A DNA stretch of 64,000 nucleotides, from positions 8,159 to 72,158 of the forward strand of contig CBFDBO010000017.1 in NCBI GenBank assembly GCA_965603075.1, in the 5' to 3' direction. How positions within the stretch are numbered: position 1 is the first letter of the stretch; the number at the start of each line of letters is the position of its first letter. The stretch comes from JABJOR01 sp965603075. GTDB lineage: Bacteria; Pseudomonadota; Alphaproteobacteria; Rhodospirillales; Casp-alpha2. Position numbers and translations under genes: made by a program. Shown piece after piece: positions 8,225 to 16,890 of the stretch. Below the pieces are notes generated by a model. That model worked only from the letters and a program-made list of their open reading frames with translations. It was not told the origin of the DNA and made no database searches.

Positions 8225-8437
8225 ATTTCTGGTGATTGATGCTGCTTTCGTAAGTGGGTCGATTTAAACGGGAAGCTGGTGAGTACGTTAACTTATAACA
8301 AGCGATTCCAGCACTGCCCCCGCAACGGTAAACGATTGTATGGGCCGCAAAACGACCACTGTGAGATTAGTTCACGGGAAGGTGCGGTTCATGATCAAAC
8401 TTCTGATCACGTCGTTAGTCCGGAGACCGGCCAGTTG
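8225..8437 (+). promoter_or_regulatory. Cobalamin riboswitch, full-length class
   Basis: The conserved blocks appear in order: GGTG at about 8231, AAACGGGAAGCTGGTGA from 8266, AGCACTGCCCCCGCAACGGT near 8310-8330, CCACTG near 8356 with the partner CACGGGAAGG near 8373, and finally GTCCGGAGACCGGCC at 8418-8432. The roughly 85 bases between the CGCAACGGTAA block and the last block contain the P7-P11 peripheral domain, so this is the large adenosylcobalamin-type architecture. CTGG (8229-8232) can pair with CCAG (8431-8434) to close the aptamer. It precedes btuB and the cobalamin operon and should lower their expression when cobalamin is plentiful. Confidence 0.93.
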
Positions 8438-8471
8438 TATTTTCATTGCGGCGCTGCGTGGGGCGGCTCGG

Positions 8472-8521
8472 CAGGAATATTACGACTTGGCGCGTGAACG
8501 CTCCGACTCCCGTAATACCTG
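8472..8521 (+). promoter_or_regulatory. Expression-platform hairpin downstream of the cobalamin aptamer
   Basis: CAGG plus TATTACG (8472-8484, with an AA bulge) pairs with CGTAATACCTG (8511-8521), giving an 11-bp stem with a 26-base loop. It lies between the aptamer and the terminator-like hairpin at 8537-8573 and is a reasonable candidate for the switching partner. The switching itself is inferred. Confidence 0.45.
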
Positions 8522-8536
8522 ACACCCCTTTCATCG

Positions 8537-8583
8537 CCGTTCGTATTATGTCGCCAAAATGGCGAGCGAACGGAGTATTTTTT
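8537..8583 (+). terminator. Terminator hairpin that also buries the btuB ribosome site
   Basis: The outer stem is CCGTTCG (8537-8543) with CGAACGG (8567-8573). An inner stem TCGCCA (8551-8556) pairs with TGGCGA (8560-8565). Six T residues at 8578-8583 abut the btuB ATG at 8584. The Shine-Dalgarno GGAG (8572-8575) begins inside the 3' arm. The same structure could therefore terminate transcription and block initiation. Confidence 0.75.
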
Positions 8584-10398
8584 ATGACGACCAAGACCTA
8601 TAGGGCAGGCATCATTTTTGTTGGATTACTGTCCCCAATTTCTATTGCCTCAGCGGATGATATTATTCAAACCCCCGAAGTGGTGGTTACGGCAACCCGA
8701 ATAGCCCAAACAGTTGAAGACACCCTTGCCCCCGTGACGATTATCACTCGGGAAGATATTGAAAGACAACAAGTCCGCGATATTCGCGATATTTTTCGTA
8801 ATGTACCTGGAATGGGGTTAGTCAACAGTGGTGGTTTAGGCAAGGCAACATCTGTCTCGCTACGCGGTACAGAAAGCACCCATGTACTTGTTCTTATTGA
8901 TGGCGTCAGAGTCGGCTCGGCGACCAAAGGAACCACGTCATTTTCAGATATTCCGGTTGAACAGATTGAGCGCATTGAAATTGTCCGTGGTCCCAAATCA
9001 TCTTTGTATGGATCAGGTGCAATAGGGGGCGTCATTCAAATTTTTACCCGCAAAGGAAGCGGCGATCGCGTTGAAAAACATGGTTCGATAGGATATGGTA
9101 CCCATCAAACCATTGAAGGAACGGCAGGCTTTAGCGGTGCTGCGAATGATACAAAATTCGCGCTTAATCTAAGCAAAAAACAGTCTAACGGTTTTAATAG
9201 CAAAGTTACAAATGGTGACGATAAGGATGGGTATTCCCAGAATTCTATATTTGGTAATATCTCACATGATTTTGCCAATGGCCTTAATATTGAAACCCAT
9301 GTATCAAATGTGGATTCGGCAAGCGAATATGATGGCACAAATTCGAACCGGGTTGATTCCGTTCAACGTATTATCAGCGTTAAAGCCGACAAAGATATTG
9401 TGGATGCGTGGAATACGACTCTAAACGTTTCTAGGAACTGGGATTTAACAACCAATTTTCTTGATACAGCATTCTACAGCAAATTTGATACAGTTCGTGA
9501 TAATGCTACACTGCAAAATAATATCTATTTGAATGATGAAAATACCGTCATCGTTGGGCTGGATTATCAATTCGATACGATCGAGAGTTCCTCCACTTAT
9601 TCTGAAACAGAGCGGTTTAATATGGCTGCTTTTTCCCAATACATGATAGAGCTTGGTGATAATAGTGTTCAAGCCAGTTTCAGATTTGACGAAAACGAGC
9701 AATTTGGTGAAAGCAAAACAGGCAGCTTAGGGTGGGGATATCCTATTCTTGAAGACCTTGACGTGACCGCTAGTTACGCAACGGCGTTCAAAGCGCCAAC
9801 ATTTAATCAGCTGTATTCCAGTGCAGGGAATGCCATGTTAGATCCAGAAAGTTCTAAGTCTTACGAAATTGGATTACGCGGAAATTATTCAAACAGCAAT
9901 TGGGCTGTTTATGCTTATCAATCAGATGTGAAAGATTTAATCTCTTATAATTCTGGAACATCGGCTTTTGAAAACATCGACTTGGCAAAAATCCGGGGCG
10001 TTGAAGCAGAAGGCAGCATGCGTTTTGGAAAGTATGATATTGCGAGTAATATTACCTACGTAAGACCGGAAAACAGATCAGATGGATCCAACTATGGTAA
10101 TACGTTACGCCGACGGGCAAAATGGCGGGGCAACCTAATGACGGCCTATCAATTAAATGATGAAACCCGGTTGGGGGCAGATTTTCATTTTGTCGGCCAT
10201 AGCTATGACAACACTTCTAACACGACAAAAATGAAGCGATATAACACCGTCGATCTAAGAGGGTCCTATCAATTTTCGCCAAACTGGAGCGTAGAATTAA
10301 GCGCTAACAATGTATTTGATCGTACCTATGAAACGGTCAATAACTACTTCCAAGATGGTCGTAATATGTTCCTAAGATTTCGTTTTTCACAAGACTAG
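8584..10398 (+). CDS. btuB: TonB-dependent cobalamin receptor BtuB
   Basis: About 604 residues. It has a signal peptide (MTTKTYRAGIIFVGLLSPISIASA), then a TonB-box region, a plug domain starting ETPEVVVTATR-like (QTPEVVVTATR), containing VSLRGTESTHVLVLIDGVR and VRGPKSSLYGSGAIGGVIQIFT, a beta-barrel and a C-terminal strand ending NMFLRFRFSQD. It takes cobalamin or corrinoids across the outer membrane using TonB energy. The reading frame is open upstream to 8446, but the added residues are not secretory and lie in the riboswitch leader. The ATG at 8584 has GGAG eight bases upstream and is followed directly by a typical signal peptide, so I chose it. The cobalamin riboswitch and the cob operon support the substrate. 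Confidence 0.92.
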   Translation: MTTKTYRAGIIFVGLLSPISIASADDIIQTPEVVVTATRIAQTVEDTLAPVTIITREDIERQQVRDIRDIFRNVPGMGLVNSGGLGKATSVSLRGTESTHVLVLIDGVRVGSATKGTTSFSDIPVEQIERIEIVRGPKSSLYGSGAIGGVIQIFTRKGSGDRVEKHGSIGYGTHQTIEGTAGFSGAANDTKFALNLSKKQSNGFNSKVTNGDDKDGYSQNSIFGNISHDFANGLNIETHVSNVDSASEYDGTNSNRVDSVQRIISVKADKDIVDAWNTTLNVSRNWDLTTNFLDTAFYSKFDTVRDNATLQNNIYLNDENTVIVGLDYQFDTIESSSTYSETERFNMAAFSQYMIELGDNSVQASFRFDENEQFGESKTGSLGWGYPILEDLDVTASYATAFKAPTFNQLYSSAGNAMLDPESSKSYEIGLRGNYSNSNWAVYAYQSDVKDLISYNSGTSAFENIDLAKIRGVEAEGSMRFGKYDIASNITYVRPENRSDGSNYGNTLRRRAKWRGNLMTAYQLNDETRLGADFHFVGHSYDNTSNTTKMKRYNTVDLRGSYQFSPNWSVELSANNVFDRTYETVNNYFQDGRNMFLRFRFSQD

Positions 10399-10406
10399 GC
10401 CTACAA

Positions 10407-11753
10407 ATGACTGATCTAATGCCAAACACTCAATTAAAAGGCGGGGCTTCGTGCCCTGCCTTGATGGTGGCGGCCCCTGCTTCAAATCAGGGCAAAACCA
10501 CCATTACAGCGGCAATAGCCCGCTATCACCGTAATGCAGGCCGCAAGGTCAGGGTGTTTAAAATTGGCCCTGATTTTATTGATCCGATGATTTTGGAACG
10601 GGCCAGTGGAACCCCAACAGAGCAGCTTGATATGTGGATGGTTGGCGAAACAGCCAGTCAAAAAATTCTGGCTGAAGCCGCCGAGGACGCAGATTTAATA
10701 TTGCTGGAAGGGGTCATGGGGTTATTCGATGGCACCCCCAGCAGTGCCGATCTCGCTAAATTTTTTGGCATTCCCATTCTGTTGGTTATCGATGCCAGCG
10801 CTATGGCCCAAAGCTTTGGGGCTATCGTGCATGGGTTCACCACTTATGACCCTGATCTATCCTTTGGGGGTGTGCTTGCCAATCGGGTTGGCAGCGAGCG
10901 CCACGCCGATATATTGTTGGAAACCGTCAAGCAAGGCACACCCTACATGGGGCATGTTTTACGCGATGAGAAGGCTTCCTTGCCGGATCGCCACTTAGGT
11001 CTGGTGCAGGCCATGGAAATCGATGATCTCGAAATCCGTATTGAAAAAATGGCAGAAAAAATCAGCCAAACTAAATTGGTGGATTTACCGGAGTCTGTCG
11101 AGTTTTCATTTCCTGAGCCCACAGTGGTACCAAAATTATTAGAGGGAAAGACCATTGCCGTTGCTAAGGATACAGCCTTTTCTTTTATTTATCAGGCCAA
11201 CGTGCGGTGTTTAGAAGAAATGGGGGCAAAAGTTATCGAGTTTTCACCCTTAACCGATACAGCCTTACCCGAAACTAACGCACTTTATTTACCGGGTGGA
11301 TATCCAGAGCTGCATCTTAAGACACTATCCCAAAACACCTCAATGCAGGATGCCATCAAATCGGCCCATGCTGAGGGAATGCCAATTCTTGCTGAATGTG
11401 GTGGTTTATTATACTTGCTGAATTCATTAGAAACATCGGACGAGCAAAAAGCGGATATGGTTGGCCTTATTGCGGGGTCGGGTAAACTTCAGAAAAAACT
11501 AACCGCCCTTGGACTGCAAAGTATTGAGACCTCCGTTGGAGAATTGCGGGGGCATACTTTTCATTATTCGACTTTGGAAACATCCCTTGAGCCAATCACA
11601 CGGGCAACATCCAATAGAACAAAAAAACCGGGCGAAGCGATTTACGCCCAAGGAAACTTAGTTGCCAGCTATGTTCATTTTTACTTTCCGTCTTGTCCTG
11701 AAGCCGTTGCAAGAATATTCGCACCGAATGCTGAAGGTGAATTGTTTTCATGA
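10407..11753 (+). CDS. cobB: Cobyrinate a,c-diamide synthase
   Basis: 448 residues. The N-terminal dethiobiotin-synthase-like ATPase has P-loop APASNQGKTT at 23-32, VFKIGPDFIDP and LLEGVMGLFDG. The C-terminal class I glutamine amidotransferase has the nucleophile in ILAECGGLLYL and a closing histidine near YVHFYFPS. The enzyme amidates the a and c side chains of (hydrogeno)cobyrinic acid using glutamine and ATP in the cytoplasm. In the anaerobic nomenclature it is CbiA. It starts eight bases after btuB, and its stop overlaps the btuF start by four bases (ATGA), so it belongs to the riboswitch-controlled operon. Confidence 0.93.
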   Translation: MTDLMPNTQLKGGASCPALMVAAPASNQGKTTITAAIARYHRNAGRKVRVFKIGPDFIDPMILERASGTPTEQLDMWMVGETASQKILAEAAEDADLILLEGVMGLFDGTPSSADLAKFFGIPILLVIDASAMAQSFGAIVHGFTTYDPDLSFGGVLANRVGSERHADILLETVKQGTPYMGHVLRDEKASLPDRHLGLVQAMEIDDLEIRIEKMAEKISQTKLVDLPESVEFSFPEPTVVPKLLEGKTIAVAKDTAFSFIYQANVRCLEEMGAKVIEFSPLTDTALPETNALYLPGGYPELHLKTLSQNTSMQDAIKSAHAEGMPILAECGGLLYLLNSLETSDEQKADMVGLIAGSGKLQKKLTALGLQSIETSVGELRGHTFHYSTLETSLEPITRATSNRTKKPGEAIYAQGNLVASYVHFYFPSCPEAVARIFAPNAEGELFS

Positions 11754-12649
11754 ATAGGCTCCGCCAAGGCATCCTCATCATTGTTGCTCTGGCTGCCATT
11801 CTGGGTGTGCCAGGAATGGGGGTTGGGGCGGGAATAAGGATGGCGATGGCGAATGAGGGATTGCCAAGAATTGTTTCCCTAGATCACTGTTCCGATCAAT
11901 ATGCTTTGGCATTGGCAGACCCCAGCCAGATTGCCGCTTTGTCACCAAAAGCCCATCAAGACTATTCGTTTTTTGCCGATCGCGCTAAAGGAATACCCAG
12001 CTTTCGCGGGACCGTTGAAGAAATTCTCCAATTAGATCCAGATTATGTCATCCGGTATTGGGGGGGTGATAAGAGCATGCTCAACATATTAGAACAGGCC
12101 GGTATCAAGGTTATTTCGGCAAAAACGGGTTTAAATATGACCGATATGCTGAGCAATGTTGATGTGTTTTCAGCGGCCTTTAAGCAAAAAGAATTAGGAT
12201 TGGTTTTTAGAGAGGATTACAAAGCTCGTTTGCTGGCTTTGGAACGGACTAAAAGCCGGGGGCTTAATGCAATATATCTGACCCCGAGCGGTACCACGGC
12301 CGGTGCGGGAACATTTGCCAATGACATACTGAGACTTGCTGGTTTTTCAAATGCTATTGCTGAAATGGGCTTAAAACGGTGGCCCACAATACCGCTGGAA
12401 AAAGTAATCTTAGACCCACCGGATGTCTTCATTGGGGCCTTTTTTGATAATGCATCCATCCATCATTCTGATTGGGGCATTCTGCGTCACAATGCGGTTC
12501 AACGTATGTTTGAGGATGTCCCTACGGTCTATGTTCCCGGACGGTTGCTTGCCTGTCGGACATTTACATTTGTGGACGCGGCTGAGTACATTGTTCATGA
12601 GCTTGAAGCCATTAATTTCAAGAATAAAGATACCGAGGCGCCCCTATGA
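11750..12649 (+). CDS. btuF: Periplasmic corrinoid-binding protein, BtuF-like
   Basis: 299 residues. A hydrophobic N-terminus (RQGILIIVALAAILGVPG) suggests a signal peptide. The mature part has PRIVSLDHCSDQYALAL, FRGTVEEILQLDPDYVI and a long central helix, the layout of class III binding proteins (BtuF/FhuD). The ligand could be heme or a siderophore by fold alone, but the position between cobB and cobQ under a cobalamin riboswitch, with the permease and ATPase directly after, makes cobalamin or cobinamide most likely. It overlaps the preceding and following genes by four bases each. Confidence 0.82.
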   Translation: MNRLRQGILIIVALAAILGVPGMGVGAGIRMAMANEGLPRIVSLDHCSDQYALALADPSQIAALSPKAHQDYSFFADRAKGIPSFRGTVEEILQLDPDYVIRYWGGDKSMLNILEQAGIKVISAKTGLNMTDMLSNVDVFSAAFKQKELGLVFREDYKARLLALERTKSRGLNAIYLTPSGTTAGAGTFANDILRLAGFSNAIAEMGLKRWPTIPLEKVILDPPDVFIGAFFDNASIHHSDWGILRHNAVQRMFEDVPTVYVPGRLLACRTFTFVDAAEYIVHELEAINFKNKDTEAPL

Positions 12650-13674
12650 CCCAACTGCAAACTCAACCACAAACTAAACGCTCTCAGTGGTTAGCCATGA
12701 ACGTGGTCATAATGTTTGTATTGCTCCTTTCGTGTGCGTTCTTTTCACTGTTTTATGGGGCGGCAAATATAAGCGTGGGTGACGTCATAACTGGCTTGTT
12801 TGATAACACGGGGTCAAATTTAAGCATAATCGTGCAAGAGCTGCGATTGCCGCGTGTCCTCATTGGTGTGTGCGCGGGGGCGTCCCTTGGCTTATCGGGG
12901 GCGGCGTTGCAAGGGTTGCTTAGAAACCCCTTAGCCGATCCCGGCATTATCGGCGTTTCATCAAGTGCGAGTTTAGGGGCGGTCATCGCGATCTATTTAG
13001 GCTTCGCGGCTGTCTGGTCTCTGGCTGTTCCGATTATGGCGATGACCGGGGCTTTTATTGCCATTACAATATTATTCTCGTTATCCTCTAATGATGGCCG
13101 GGTATTAACGTTGATCCTGACGGGGATTGGGATCAGCTCGCTTGCCACAGCGGGAATTTCATTGGTGATGAACTTTGCCCCTAACCCCATGTCACTTCGT
13201 GATATGGTTATGTGGATGCTGGGCTCGCTTGAAAACCGTACCACCACAGATTTATATATGATGGCGCCATTCGTCTTGGCGGGGTGGGCTTTTTTAATTG
13301 GCGTGGGCCAAGGCTTAAACGCATTGGCACTTGGTGAAGACACCGCCCATTCATTGGGCATAAACATCAATTACCTTCGCTGGCGTATTGTCTTAGGGAC
13401 CGCCTTGTCGGTGGGGGCAACGGTTGCTGTTTGCGGCTCCATTGGTTTTATCGGCTTGGTGGTTCCCCATATTATGCGGAGCATCTTTGGCTCTGAACCC
13501 CGAAATATTTTGCTACCCAGTGCCATTGGCGGGGCGATCTTGTTAACTCTGGCCGATATTGCCACCCGTATCCCCGTGGGGCATACACAATTAAAGCTCG
13601 GTGTGTTAACGGCCTTTATCGGCGCGCCCGTCTTTCTTTATATAATTCATAAATCGCGGGAGAGCATTCGATGA
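12646..13674 (+). CDS. btuC: FecCD-family ABC permease for corrinoids, BtuC-like
   Basis: 342 residues with about ten membrane helices. Family signatures include LRLPRVLIGVCAGASLGLSGAALQGLLRNPLADP near residues 64-105, and the ATPase-contact and C-terminal segments GFIGLVVPHIMRSIFG and IPVGHTQLKLGVLTAFIGAPVFLYII. It is the homodimeric inner-membrane channel of a type II importer, working with the adjacent BtuF-like and ATPase proteins. It overlaps both neighbours by four bases, indicating translational coupling. Confidence 0.87.
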   Translation: MTQLQTQPQTKRSQWLAMNVVIMFVLLLSCAFFSLFYGAANISVGDVITGLFDNTGSNLSIIVQELRLPRVLIGVCAGASLGLSGAALQGLLRNPLADPGIIGVSSSASLGAVIAIYLGFAAVWSLAVPIMAMTGAFIAITILFSLSSNDGRVLTLILTGIGISSLATAGISLVMNFAPNPMSLRDMVMWMLGSLENRTTTDLYMMAPFVLAGWAFLIGVGQGLNALALGEDTAHSLGININYLRWRIVLGTALSVGATVAVCGSIGFIGLVVPHIMRSIFGSEPRNILLPSAIGGAILLTLADIATRIPVGHTQLKLGVLTAFIGAPVFLYIIHKSRESIR

Positions 13675-14462
13675 GCAAGCTCCAAGCGAATAATATTTCT
13701 GTCAAATTTGGGGAAAATAAAATTCTCGACACTGTATCATTTAGTGTAGAACGGGGATCGGTTGTGGGGTTGGTTGGGGCCAATGGGTCGGGTAAAAGTA
13801 GCTTATTACGTTCCGTCCTCGGAATTCTTAAAAGCCCCACGGGGGATGTCTTAATCGATGGTGTAAACACCAATGACATGACACCGCGCATGCGCGCCAA
13901 CAACATTGCCTACGCCCCCCAAGGGGCTGAAATTCATTGGATGTTGTCTGTTGAGCGGCTGGTTACCATAGGTCGAACCCCCCACTTGGCACCGTGGCGG
14001 AGCCTCTCGAAAGAAGATTGGGAAATTGTAGAGCACGCCCTTGATGTCACCGATATGCTAGACTTTCGCCATCGCATCGCGACGACTTTATCGGGCGGCG
14101 AGAAGGCGCGTGCTTTGCTCGCCCGTGCCATTGCCGTTGGCGCGCCCTACTTATTAGCCGACGAGCCCGTAGCGGCCCTTGATCCTTATCATCAGCTCCA
14201 AATTCTGGACATTCTATCTGAAATGGCACAACAGGATAAAGGTGTGGTTATCGTCTTGCATGATTTGTCACTGGCACAACGGTATTGTGATAAAATATAT
14301 CTGTTGCATGACAGCCACGTTCTGGCCGAGGGTACGCCTGATGAAGTCTTTACCGATGCGTTGTTAGAGCAAGCCTACAATGTTCGCATGGCGCGCAGTG
14401 AACACAACGGCACTTCATTATTAACACTGCTCGATCGATCAGATAAAGTGTCCGCCCCATGA
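13671..14462 (+). CDS. btuD: ABC transporter ATPase for corrinoids, BtuD-like
   Basis: 263 residues. Walker A is GANGSGKSS near residue 36, the signature is LSGGEKARALLARAI, Walker B is YLLADEPVAALDPYHQ, and the switch histidine is in VIVLHDLSLAQRYCD. It is of the FecE/BtuD type and powers import through the permease encoded just upstream. It shares four-base overlaps with the permease gene and with cobQ. Confidence 0.87.
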   Translation: MSKLQANNISVKFGENKILDTVSFSVERGSVVGLVGANGSGKSSLLRSVLGILKSPTGDVLIDGVNTNDMTPRMRANNIAYAPQGAEIHWMLSVERLVTIGRTPHLAPWRSLSKEDWEIVEHALDVTDMLDFRHRIATTLSGGEKARALLARAIAVGAPYLLADEPVAALDPYHQLQILDILSEMAQQDKGVVIVLHDLSLAQRYCDKIYLLHDSHVLAEGTPDEVFTDALLEQAYNVRMARSEHNGTSLLTLLDRSDKVSAP

Positions 14463-15937
14463 CCGCCCGAACTTTAATGTTTCAAGGCACAGGCTCCGAT
14501 GTGGGAAAGTCTGTCTTGGTGGCGGGCTTGTGTCGTGTCTTTACCCGGCGGGGACTTAAAGTCCTACCTTTCAAGCCACAGAATATGTCCAACAATGCCG
14601 CTGTTGCATCGGAAGGGGGCGAAATTGGTCGCGCCCAAGCATTGCAAGCCATCGCCTGTGGGGTGGAACCCAGCGTCCACATGAACCCGGTTCTCTTAAA
14701 ACCTCAATCGGATAATGCATCACAAGTTATCTTGCTCGGCAAGCCAACGGGTACGGCAGACGCACAATATTACAGAAGCCACCGAAAAGAATTGCTCACC
14801 ACGGTCATAAAAAGTTTTGAGATTTTAAAATCACAGGCTGACATTGTACTTGTTGAAGGGGCGGGCAGTCCGGCTGAAATAAACCTCCGTCAGGGTGATA
14901 TCGCCAACATGGGGTTCGCCATCGCCACCAATACACCCGTGATTTTGGTTGGTGATATAGATCGCGGTGGTGTGATCGCTTCTATCGTCGGCACCTATGC
15001 GCTCCTTCAAAAAAGCGAACAAGATTTAATTCGGGGTTTTATGATTAATAAATTCCGGGGGGATGTAGGGCTATTTAAAGACGGTCTAACGGCTATTACC
15101 GAGCGCACATCATGGCCATCAGTGGGCGTGTTGCCTTATGTGCCTGCTGTGCGAAATCTACCCGCCGAAGATGCCGTGGTTCTGGATCATGTGCAATCCA
15201 ATCAACGCGGTGGTATCCTCATCGCCGTGCCAAAGTTATCCCGCATTGCAAATTTTGATGATGTTGATCCCCTGCAAGCGGAACCCGACGTCACCGTTCG
15301 ATTTATCCTTCCGGGTGAGCCTTTACCAGCGGATGCGCAATTGGTCCTAATCCCCGGTACGAAATCTACTACGGCCGACATGGCCTTCTTTAAGCAGCAA
15401 GGGTGGGACATTGATTTATGGGCCCACCATCGCCGTGGCGGTCATGTTTTGGGTATCTGTGGGGGCTATCAAATGCTCGGTCACTGTATTGCCGATCCTG
15501 ATGGTGTTGATGGTGCTGCCCAAACAATTGATGGTTTGAGGCTATTGGATGTTAGCACGGTCATGAACGATGACAAAACCGTTCAGCAAACAGAAGCCTA
15601 TTGCCCTAGTCTGGATTGCACGGCCACGGGGTATGAAATTCATGTGGGTATAACAACGGGTGTTGATGCAGACGCGCGTCCTTTCCTTGTATCGGGTGAG
15701 CGTGCGATTGGTGCCATGTCTTCTGATGGCTCTATCATGGGTGGATATGTGCATGGCATGTTCGCCGATGATCACTTTCGCACTCAGTTCCTAGCACCGT
15801 ACCGACGTGGTGAACAAAATACAGTGCATTATAAAAACCGTATTGATGCGGCCTTGAATGACTTGGCCGACGCCATGGAAAAGCATTTGGCTATTGATGC
15901 ATTAGCTGAGAGCATGTCAAAGGCAGCTTCATCATGA
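14459..15937 (+). CDS. cobQ: Cobyric acid synthase
   Basis: 492 residues. The N-terminal ATPase begins TLMFQGTGSDVGKSVLVAGL (P-loop) and contains PFKPQNMSNNAAV, and the middle has VLVEGAGSPAEINLRQGDIANMG. The C-terminal amidotransferase has VLGICGGYQMLG with the nucleophilic cysteine and MGGYVHGMF near the catalytic histidine. It amidates the b, d, e and g side chains of adenosylcobyrinate a,c-diamide. Length and motif order are normal for CobQ. It overlaps btuD and cbiB by four bases. Confidence 0.95.
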   Translation: MTARTLMFQGTGSDVGKSVLVAGLCRVFTRRGLKVLPFKPQNMSNNAAVASEGGEIGRAQALQAIACGVEPSVHMNPVLLKPQSDNASQVILLGKPTGTADAQYYRSHRKELLTTVIKSFEILKSQADIVLVEGAGSPAEINLRQGDIANMGFAIATNTPVILVGDIDRGGVIASIVGTYALLQKSEQDLIRGFMINKFRGDVGLFKDGLTAITERTSWPSVGVLPYVPAVRNLPAEDAVVLDHVQSNQRGGILIAVPKLSRIANFDDVDPLQAEPDVTVRFILPGEPLPADAQLVLIPGTKSTTADMAFFKQQGWDIDLWAHHRRGGHVLGICGGYQMLGHCIADPDGVDGAAQTIDGLRLLDVSTVMNDDKTVQQTEAYCPSLDCTATGYEIHVGITTGVDADARPFLVSGERAIGAMSSDGSIMGGYVHGMFADDHFRTQFLAPYRRGEQNTVHYKNRIDAALNDLADAMEKHLAIDALAESMSKAASS

Positions 15938-16890
15938 GCATCGCTTTAATATTGGTTGCCGCATTGGTGGTTGATGGCATTGTGGGTGAACCCAGATGGT
16001 TCTACCGTTATATTCCCCATCCTGTTGTTTTGATGGGGAAATTATTAAGCCTATGCGAGACCTATTTAAACAATACCCATTGGTCAGATAGAATGCGGCG
16101 GGCTCTAGGGTCCATCGTTCTGGTTTCAAGTATCTTACTTATGCTTTTCATCGGTGTGGGGCTTGAACAGGTTTTAAGTGATACCGCCTGGGGGGATATT
16201 GCCCTTATTCTAATCGCAAGCAGCTTGATTGCGGGGCGCAGTTTGTATGACCATGTTCGTGATGTGGCGGTTGCCCTCGATGATGAAACGGGGTTACAGA
16301 AAGCGCGCCTTTCCGTGGGGCGTATCATTGGGCGAAACACTGATGAGCTTGATGAACCCGCGATTTCTCGCGCCGCCCTTGAAAGCCTGTCTGAAAATTT
16401 TTCGGACGGTGTGGTGGCCCCTGCATTTTGGTTTCTCATTGGCGGGCTACCCGGTATTCTAATTTATAAAATGGTAAATACCGCGGATAGCATGATTGGT
16501 TATCGTAGCGAAAGGTACTTGGCCTTTGGCTGGGCATCGGCAAGGTTTGATGATTTATTGAACTTGGTTCCCGCGCGATTAACCGCTGTGACCTTTGCCT
16601 TGGCGAGTATGATTTGGGGACGAACTTATAATGTACTAATGATATCTTTGCGTGATTCCAAACACCATATTTCCCCAAATGCCGGATGGCCAGAAGCGGC
16701 CATGGCGGGGGCGCTCAATATAAAACTAGGCGGCCCCAGACAATATCCGGGCAATGTAATCGTTGATGGTGTTTGGCTTGGCAGCAAGGACGGCATTGAA
16801 GCCACACGATCCCATATTGCCCAAGGTCTTTGGATCGCTTTAATCAGTTGGGCAATGATGGTCGCCGCAATTATCCTATGGGGAATGTAA
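15934..16890 (+). CDS. cbiB: Adenosylcobinamide-phosphate synthase
   Basis: 318 residues, an integral membrane protein. The N-terminus ALVVDGIVGEPRWFYRYIPHPVVLMGKLL is diagnostic, as are GRIIGRNTDELDEPAISRAALESLSENFSDGVVAPAFWF and KMVNTADSMIGYRSERYLAFGWASARFDDLLNLVPARLTA. It attaches aminopropanol phosphate to cobyric acid and is called CobD in Pseudomonas nomenclature. The gene for the enzyme that makes aminopropanol phosphate follows directly, with the stop and the next start sharing an A (TAATG). Confidence 0.94.
   Translation: MSIALILVAALVVDGIVGEPRWFYRYIPHPVVLMGKLLSLCETYLNNTHWSDRMRRALGSIVLVSSILLMLFIGVGLEQVLSDTAWGDIALILIASSLIAGRSLYDHVRDVAVALDDETGLQKARLSVGRIIGRNTDELDEPAISRAALESLSENFSDGVVAPAFWFLIGGLPGILIYKMVNTADSMIGYRSERYLAFGWASARFDDLLNLVPARLTAVTFALASMIWGRTYNVLMISLRDSKHHISPNAGWPEAAMAGALNIKLGGPRQYPGNVIVDGVWLGSKDGIEATRSHIAQGLWIALISWAMMVAAIILWGM

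Noticed and set aside
8446..8583. N-terminal extension of BtuB
   Set aside because: The extra 46 codons lie in the riboswitch expression platform, lack a secretion signal, and precede a clear ribosome site and signal peptide at 8584.
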